From Betaproteobacteria bacterium (GTDB taxonomy: Bacteria > Pseudomonadota > Gammaproteobacteria > Burkholderiales > SG8-39): DNA of 64,000 bases. The notes beneath the pieces are model-generated. The model was not told where the DNA came from. It ran no database searches and was given only the letters and a program-made list of their open reading frames with translations. Shown one piece after another: positions 58,175-64,000 of this stretch (its first letter is position 1; the number at the start of each line of letters is the position of its first letter). The stretch is taken from assembly GCA_016195915.1 (NCBI GenBank), contig JACPYS010000017.1:80282-144281 (forward strand), written 5' to 3'. Both the position numbers and the translations under genes were made by a program.

Positions 58175-59281
58175 TCAGGCGTTGAATCCCCTGCGCGCCT
58201 GCGAGTGAGCGAAGCTGCGCCCGTACTCGTGCAATCGATTGTAGAGCGTTTTCAGGCTCACGCCGAGGATTTCCGCGGTGCGTGTCTTGTTGCCGCCGCA
58301 CTGTTTCAGCGTCGCGCAGATCAGATCGCGCTCCAATTCGGCGAGGCTGGTGCCGAACGGAACCATGATGCGATTCTCGGCGGCCTGGGCGGCTCCTCTC
58401 CCGGACATGGCCCTGGCAGCCGCGAGATCCAGCGCAGCATCGGCCAGCAGGTACGCGCGCTGCACCAGGTTCTTCAATTCGCGCACATTCCCCGGCCATT
58501 CGTAGGCGTGGAGAAACTGCCGGGACGCGGCGGAAAATACCCTGGCGGTGTTCGCGTCGCGGTTGAGTCGATCGAGAAACAGTTGAGCCAAAAGGTCGAT
58601 GTCTTCGCCGCGTTCCCGCAGCGCGGGCAGCTCGACCGGGATGACCGATAGTCGATAGAGCAGGTCGGGGCGCAGCAGGCCGGCCTTGACCGCCTGGTCC
58701 GGGCAACGATTGGTCGCGGCAATGACACGTACCCCGACCTCGATCTCGTCTTCGCCCCCGATACGGCAGAAGCGGCCGCTCTCGAGGACGCGCAGCAGTT
58801 TTACCTGCATTTCGAGGGGCATCTCGGTGACCTCGTCGAGGAACAGCGTTCCGCCCGCCGCGCGCTCGAAGCATCCCTTTCTCAGACGCACGGCTCCCGT
58901 GAAGCTGCCGCGCTCGTGGCCGAACAGTTCGGCTTCTACCAGGTTTGCCGGAAAACCGCCGCAATTGACCGCTACGAACGGCTTCTGGCTGAGCGTGCTC
59001 ATCTTGTGTAGCGTGGTTGCCGCAAGTTCCTTGCCGGTGCCGCTCTCTCCCTTGATGAGTATGATGGCCTGCGAGGGCGCCACCTTGCCGAGCAGCCGGA
59101 ACAGGTCCCGCATCACGGGCGACCCCCCGTACAGATCGCCGAACCGGTTCGGCTCCCCGCGGGCATTACGCGCGGGCTCGCTTGGGGGGGGAGCCATTCC
59201 GGCGGTGAGGGCCGCAAGGGTGCCCGCCCTGAAAGCCGGCGATATCGTGATTTCGCTGCGAACATTCGTTGCCTCTGACAT
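58175..59281 (-). CDS. Sigma-54-dependent transcriptional activator without receiver domain
   Basis: A 368-residue enhancer-binding protein. A short N-terminal region (about 45 residues, no known sensor domain) is followed by the AAA+ domain: Walker A GESGTGKE (78-85), the sigma-54 contact loop reading GSFTGA instead of GAFTGA (125-130), Walker B GGTLFLDE, LRPDLLYRLSVIPVELP, and a Fis-type helix-turn-helix (NKTRTAEILGVSLKTLYNRL). GAGGAGG precedes the ATG at 59281. Lacking a receiver, it may be controlled by expression or protein contact. Sigma-54-like promoters lie nearby. Confidence 0.9.
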   Translation of the reverse strand: MSEATNVRSEITISPAFRAGTLAALTAGMAPPPSEPARNARGEPNRFGDLYGGSPVMRDLFRLLGKVAPSQAIILIKGESGTGKELAATTLHKMSTLSQKPFVAVNCGGFPANLVEAELFGHERGSFTGAVRLRKGCFERAAGGTLFLDEVTEMPLEMQVKLLRVLESGRFCRIGGEDEIEVGVRVIAATNRCPDQAVKAGLLRPDLLYRLSVIPVELPALRERGEDIDLLAQLFLDRLNRDANTARVFSAASRQFLHAYEWPGNVRELKNLVQRAYLLADAALDLAAARAMSGRGAAQAAENRIMVPFGTSLAELERDLICATLKQCGGNKTRTAEILGVSLKTLYNRLHEYGRSFAHSQARRGFNA

Positions 59282-59382
59282 CGGTGCCTCCTCGTGGCGT
59301 CGTCGGGTCTTGCTCAATCCTCCGGCTGATTTTCGGGCTTGAACGCGTTTCGCGTGATCGGCCTTCCGCTGATTCGCTTGTC

Positions 59383-59420
59383 GGACAAACACGTACAAAC
59401 TAGGACAAACACCTACAAAC
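59383..59420. repeat. Direct repeats GGACAAACACnTACAAAC between the activator and HdeD-like genes
   Basis: Two 18-bp copies (59383-59400 and 59403-59420) differ at one base and have a 20-bp period, about two helical turns. They sit 102-139 nt upstream of the sigma-54-like element at 59522 and about 100 nt before the activator start, a usual position for enhancer sites. Confidence 0.55.
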
Positions 59421-59521
59421 GCTTCGAGGCCGCGGGTCAGGATTACAGCGCGGCGGCGCAGTTTTACCGATCGGCGCGCGCTCGCTGCCCGCAAGTGCTT
59501 GATTGGACGAATATCCGGTGT

Positions 59522-59537
59522 TGGCATGCGGATTGCC
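59522..59537 (+). promoter_or_regulatory. Sigma-54-like promoter of the HdeD-like gene
   Basis: TGGCATGCGGATTGCC matches TGGCAyG-N4-TTGCw with correct spacing. The predicted start of transcription (about 59549) is 18 nt before the ATG. The element is also a TTGGCA/TGCCAA dyad (59521-59538), so operator function is possible, and the reverse strand fits a weaker sigma-54 match. Confidence 0.5.
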
Positions 59538-59566
59538 AAGCGCAATACATCATTGCGGCAGCGAAA

Positions 59567-60181
59567 ATGGTATTTCTACGACCGGTTCGAAACGAACTGC
59601 GCGCACATTGGCAGCGGCTGATGGTGATCGGCTTTCTGTTGCTGCTGACCGGTGAACTCGCAGTCTTCTGCGCCATCCTGAGCTGGACCCCGGCGTCGGC
59701 GGGCGTGTTGGGAATGCTGGCGTTGTCCGCAGGCGTGCTGCAGCTGCACGCCGTAATCTGCCGCACCCAGTGGCCCGGTTCGTCGTTGCAGAACCTCGCC
59801 GGTGCGCTTTACCTGATCGCAGGACTATGGCTGATCGGGGGGCCATCGAGGCCTGCGTCGACGCTGACCTTCGTACTCGCCATCATTCTGCTTGGCGGCG
59901 GAGCCTATCGGGTATTCGCCGCCTGCACATGCCGCCACGTGCAGTGGGGTTGGGCTGTGCTGTCGGGTTGCGTGACGCTCATGCTGGGTGCGCAAATGAT
60001 GTGGACGTGGCCGGACGTGGAATTTGCAATGCTGGGTGCGATCCTCGGCATGGAACTCGCTCTCAGCGGGATCACATGGCTCGGGCTTGCCTGGCAGGGG
60101 TGGCGAAACTATCAGCAGGATTACCTGCTGCCGGTGGTGCGGCAGACGGCGCGCTGGCCGTCGCGCATCACCGGCTTCTGA
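59567..60181 (+). CDS. HdeD-like (DUF308) membrane protein
   Basis: A 204-residue protein with six predicted helices (MVIGFLLLLTGELAVFCAIL, GVLGMLALSAGVLQLHAVIC, LAGALYLIAGLWLIGG and others) in the pattern of HdeD/DUF308, an acid-stress-associated family. The frame is open to 59339, but upstream residues are not membrane-like and overlap the promoter; ATG 59567 was preferred. It is divergent from the sigma-54 activator, whose likely target it is, and convergent with a histidine kinase. Confidence 0.78.
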   Translation: MVFLRPVRNELRAHWQRLMVIGFLLLLTGELAVFCAILSWTPASAGVLGMLALSAGVLQLHAVICRTQWPGSSLQNLAGALYLIAGLWLIGGPSRPASTLTFVLAIILLGGGAYRVFAACTCRHVQWGWAVLSGCVTLMLGAQMMWTWPDVEFAMLGAILGMELALSGITWLGLAWQGWRNYQQDYLLPVVRQTARWPSRITGF

Positions 60182-60188
60182 ACCAAGC

Positions 60189-61337
60189 TCAGCCGGCAGG
60201 CATGTCCTGCTCCGGGCGCGCCTGCGCATACGGGACGAACGCGTCGACCACCGTGCCGCGCCCGTCTTCGCCGCGGCGCAGTTCGAACGACCCACCCAGC
60301 ATGAATATCCTTTCGCGCATGCCGAGCAGGCCATGCGCGTTTGGCTGGTCGAGCGCAGCGCAGGGTACGCCGACGCCGTCGTCGATGACCAGCAGGCGGA
60401 TGCCCTGGTCTTCGCACCGAAGGGATACTGTCGTGGCTGCGGGCTTGGCATGTCGAGCGGCGTTGCTGAGAGCTTCCTGCGCAACGCTGAACAACGCGAT
60501 CGACCAATCCGGATCAATCCCGCCGAGGTCGGCGCTTAGATCGATTGCACAGGCCAGCCCGGTACGCTGCGAAAAATCCTCGCAATGGCCACGCAATGCC
60601 TCTGCGAGCCCCATGCTGTCCAGCGCGCTGGGCCGCAGGTTCTCGATCATCCGGCGGTTCAGGCCTACGACGGTACGCACGGAATCGACGGCGCGCTGCA
60701 GGCGCAGCGCAAGCCCCGGGTTCGTGCTCCCCAGTTGCTTCCCGACCGCGGCGACATCCAGATTGATCGCGGTCAGGTGGGAGCCGAGCTCGTCGTGCAG
60801 TTCGCGGGCAAGCCTCGCCTTTTCGCGGTCGGTCATGCGAATCAGGTGGCCGCAGAACTGCGACAGCTGCCGGGTGCGAGCGGCAACGACCGACTCGAGC
60901 CGTTCGCGCTGATCCCGCAGCAGCTCTTCGCTTGCGATCCAACGCTCGAAGTAGCGCCGTGTGAAGCCGTATAGCAGGAGCATGAGCAGCAGAACGGCAA
61001 TCAGGCTTCCCCACATCGTGATCGCCATCGCAATCGAGTGACTGCGGTCCGCATCCGCATTGCCATCGACGAGAATCAGCTCGGCCTCGCGGATGATCGA
61101 ATTCGTGGCGGCTCGAGAACCATCTGCCGCGCTCGGGTCTACGGACCCTGCGCGCGCGGTTTCCCGCAGCATCCTGAGTTCGTGGATGAGGTGTGATGCG
61201 CGCTCAGCGTCAACGCGCATGGCGAGCCTTTCGTCCAGACCGTACGCGACATTCGCGAGTGCACCGAGCAACGCGCAAACGCAGGTGACGAAGATCAGCG
61301 TGACAACCAGCGGCAGCTTGCGTGCGTCGGAGGCCAT
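60189..61337 (-). CDS. NarX-type sensor histidine kinase (2)
   Basis: A 382-residue kinase. Helix 1 spans about 9-30, a short periplasmic region about 31-103, helix 2 about 104-124, then a coiled linker and HisKA_3 domain with His181 in ARELHDELGSHLTAINLDVA. ATPase boxes: EALSNAARHAK, VIDDGVGVP, AHGLLGMRERIFMLGGSF. The sensor is too short for a CHASE3 domain. Probable partner: one of the two NarL-type regulators. Confidence 0.88.
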   Translation of the reverse strand: MASDARKLPLVVTLIFVTCVCALLGALANVAYGLDERLAMRVDAERASHLIHELRMLRETARAGSVDPSAADGSRAATNSIIREAELILVDGNADADRSHSIAMAITMWGSLIAVLLLMLLLYGFTRRYFERWIASEELLRDQRERLESVVAARTRQLSQFCGHLIRMTDREKARLARELHDELGSHLTAINLDVAAVGKQLGSTNPGLALRLQRAVDSVRTVVGLNRRMIENLRPSALDSMGLAEALRGHCEDFSQRTGLACAIDLSADLGGIDPDWSIALFSVAQEALSNAARHAKPAATTVSLRCEDQGIRLLVIDDGVGVPCAALDQPNAHGLLGMRERIFMLGGSFELRRGEDGRGTVVDAFVPYAQARPEQDMPAG

Positions 61338-61512
61338 TGCGGGTTCCTTCTATCGAAAACGGCTTGCAGGGCGGCGGCTGATGTTATCCGCGAAGTGCGG
61401 CGGCCGGGGAGAACGGAAACGCATGAGCGCAATCTTGTAATACTTACATCGTGCGTCCGGCAGTGCCGGGCTCGTCCCGGGCGCAGCGTCGGCGGTCGGG
61501 AACAACATGCAG

Positions 61513-61528
61513 TGGCAGATGGTTTGCG
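61513..61528 (+). promoter_or_regulatory. Sigma-54-like element upstream of the HisKA-REC gene
   Basis: TGGCAGATGGTTTGCG has the -24 TGGCA and -12 TTGC blocks at the right spacing, 167 nt before the GTG at 61695. The gap 61338-61694 (357 nt) otherwise holds the promoter region of the divergent kinase and no gene. Confidence 0.35.
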
Positions 61529-61694
61529 TTCGATCACGAGGTAGCGAAGAGGAGGTGGCACCTCGAACCACAAGCGAAACTCGTTCCGGGTCGTGCGGAG
61601 CGCGCCAGCGTGCGCGGCCGTCGGCGGCGTGTGCAGCGCCGCGCCGGGTGCAATCCGGGAGGAGGGCTAGAATCGGGTCCGTTTCTGGCAACGT

Positions 61695-62330
61695 GTGGGT
61701 GATGGATTGGAACAAGCCGGCAACCAGGAAGATACGCGCTTCGCCAGACTGGCGCATGAGTTGCGCAATCGGATCGCGCCGATTCGCAATGCGATCGAGC
61801 TGATGCGGTTGCGCAGCGCTGCGCAAGCGGACATTGTGCAGCTGATCGATCTCATCGAGCGGCAGCTCGATGGCATGCTCCTCGCAATGGCGGACGCGCT
61901 GGAAGCGGGGCGCCCCACGCCGCAGGGTATCGCCTCCGATGCCACGCCGCGGTCCGGAGTGGCATGCGATCCTCGGCGAATACTCATTGCCGACGACAGC
62001 GTCGCGATGCGCGATTCACTCGCCGATCTGCTGCGCGACAAGGGACACGATGTGAAAGCGGTGGCGAGCGGCGCGGAGGCGCTCGAGTGTGCATCGGCGT
62101 GGCTGCCCGAGATTGTCATGCTGGACATCAATATGCCGCAGGTGGACGGATTCGAAGTCGCGCGAAGGTTGCGCGCAAGGTTTCCGCGATCGTCGATGAA
62201 GCTGGTGATGATGAGCGGTAACACGCTCGACCGGGTTGCCCTCAGTGCCGCCGCGCGGGCAGGATTTGACCACTGCATCGACAAGGTTATCGACCTCGAA
62301 CTTCTCGAGACGCTGCTGCAGGGGCGCTAG
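61695..62330 (+). CDS. HisKA-receiver protein lacking an ATPase domain
   Basis: A 211-residue protein. Residues 14-70 form a HisKA-like dimerisation helix pair with His21 in RLAHELRNRIAPIRNAIELM, the H-box of hybrid kinases. No HATPase domain follows; instead a receiver occupies about 94-211, with Asp144 in IVMLDINMPQVDGF and Lys197. It could pass phosphate from another kinase via His21, acting like an HPt-REC relay, or be the truncated remains of a hybrid kinase. GTG 61695 is assumed; TTG 61707 is an alternative. Confidence 0.78.
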   Translation: MGDGLEQAGNQEDTRFARLAHELRNRIAPIRNAIELMRLRSAAQADIVQLIDLIERQLDGMLLAMADALEAGRPTPQGIASDATPRSGVACDPRRILIADDSVAMRDSLADLLRDKGHDVKAVASGAEALECASAWLPEIVMLDINMPQVDGFEVARRLRARFPRSSMKLVMMSGNTLDRVALSAAARAGFDHCIDKVIDLELLETLLQGR

Positions 62331-62357
62331 CCGCGCACACGCCTGCCTGCGCCGGAG

Positions 62358-62374
62358 CGTGTAACTTTTACACG
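62358..62374. repeat. Perfect dyad CGTGTAA-CTT-TTACACG
   Basis: A 7-bp-arm inverted repeat 28 nt after the HisKA-REC stop. It could be an operator for the downstream poly-HAMP gene or a small terminator. Confidence 0.45.
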
Positions 62375-62432
62375 GCCACGCAACTTTGGTTCCTGCCTGG
62401 CGCATTTTTTTCTCGCGCGATCTATTGAACAT

Positions 62433-62448
62433 GGGCACAGCGCGTGCT
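62433..62448 (+). promoter_or_regulatory. Sigma-54-like element before the poly-HAMP gene
   Basis: GGGCACAGCGCGTGCT keeps GG(-24) and GC(-12) with correct spacing and resembles the element at 4707-4722. Predicted leader about 83 nt. It is also a GCAC/GTGC dyad; moderate support only. Confidence 0.35.
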
Positions 62449-62542
62449 TATCATTGGCCTGAAATCGATCGCCGCGTGAGCAAAACCGCGAATTCCGCGG
62501 CGCGCGCAACTGCAGGCCTCTCGCGTAGAAGATGGAGGAATC

Positions 62543-64000
<1,458 letters not shown>

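Overview
The window is GC-rich bacterial DNA that most resembles a betaproteobacterium (Burkholderiales or a related lineage). Support for this: three TctC/Bug-type solute-binding genes, a PEP-CTERM surface protein, a sox sulfur-oxidation cluster, many ATGA/GTGA gene overlaps, and several sigma-54-like promoters. No rRNA, tRNA, CRISPR array or intact insertion sequence was seen. Both ends cut through genes.

Layout. 1-4462 (minus): a PfaD-type enoyl reductase and the N-terminal KS-AT part of a PfaA-like polyketide/fatty-acid synthase. 4463-5456: a PEP-CTERM protein with a sigma-54-like promoter and a terminator. 5702-13606 (plus): a compact run encoding an isoquinoline-oxidoreductase-type molybdenum hydroxylase, a cytochrome c, a flavocytochrome-c flavoprotein, SoxXYZA (no SoxB), an MFS exporter and an internally deleted enoyl-CoA hydratase. 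13629-15841 (minus): two acyl-CoA dehydrogenases. 15940-17381: an MNT/HEPN toxin-antitoxin pair and an antitoxin with a truncated RelE-like toxin. 17321-26091: amidase, D-2-hydroxyacid dehydrogenase, two TctC proteins, and an operon joining a TctC protein, an ICL/PEP-mutase-family lyase and LeuCD-like hydratase subunits. 26219-32035: small membrane proteins, a Cache-type Ser/Thr kinase, a third TctC, a frameshifted hydrolase and an orphan histidine kinase. 32275-36049 and 38192-44140: two iron/carboxylate-type ABC importers with double-length permeases; the second sits between enoyl-CoA hydratase and CoA-transferase genes. Between them (36262-38121) is a small patch with a DUF1828-like gene pair and what may be BREX debris.

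44441-50744 is the most unusual part. After a PIN/UPF0175 toxin-antitoxin pair comes an NAD-kinase-like gene, an SPFH gene, a large nested palindrome, a divergent NrtR-type Nudix regulator, and a 773-residue protein that fuses a probably inactive isochorismatase-like domain (Lys where Cys is expected), an APH-like kinase domain and a dual-specificity phosphatase domain. I infer an NAD(ADP-ribose)-linked signalling cassette.

50782-64000 holds hisG and then a dense signalling region: two NarX-like kinases, two NarL/LuxR regulators, two stand-alone receivers, two paralogous glycine-zipper proteins, an MlaC-like protein, a sigma-54 activator, an HdeD-like membrane protein, a HisKA-REC protein without an ATPase domain, and a poly-HAMP protein that runs off the window. 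A shared GTAGGAATnCGCCTAC palindrome and several sigma-54-like elements suggest these genes form one regulatory network.
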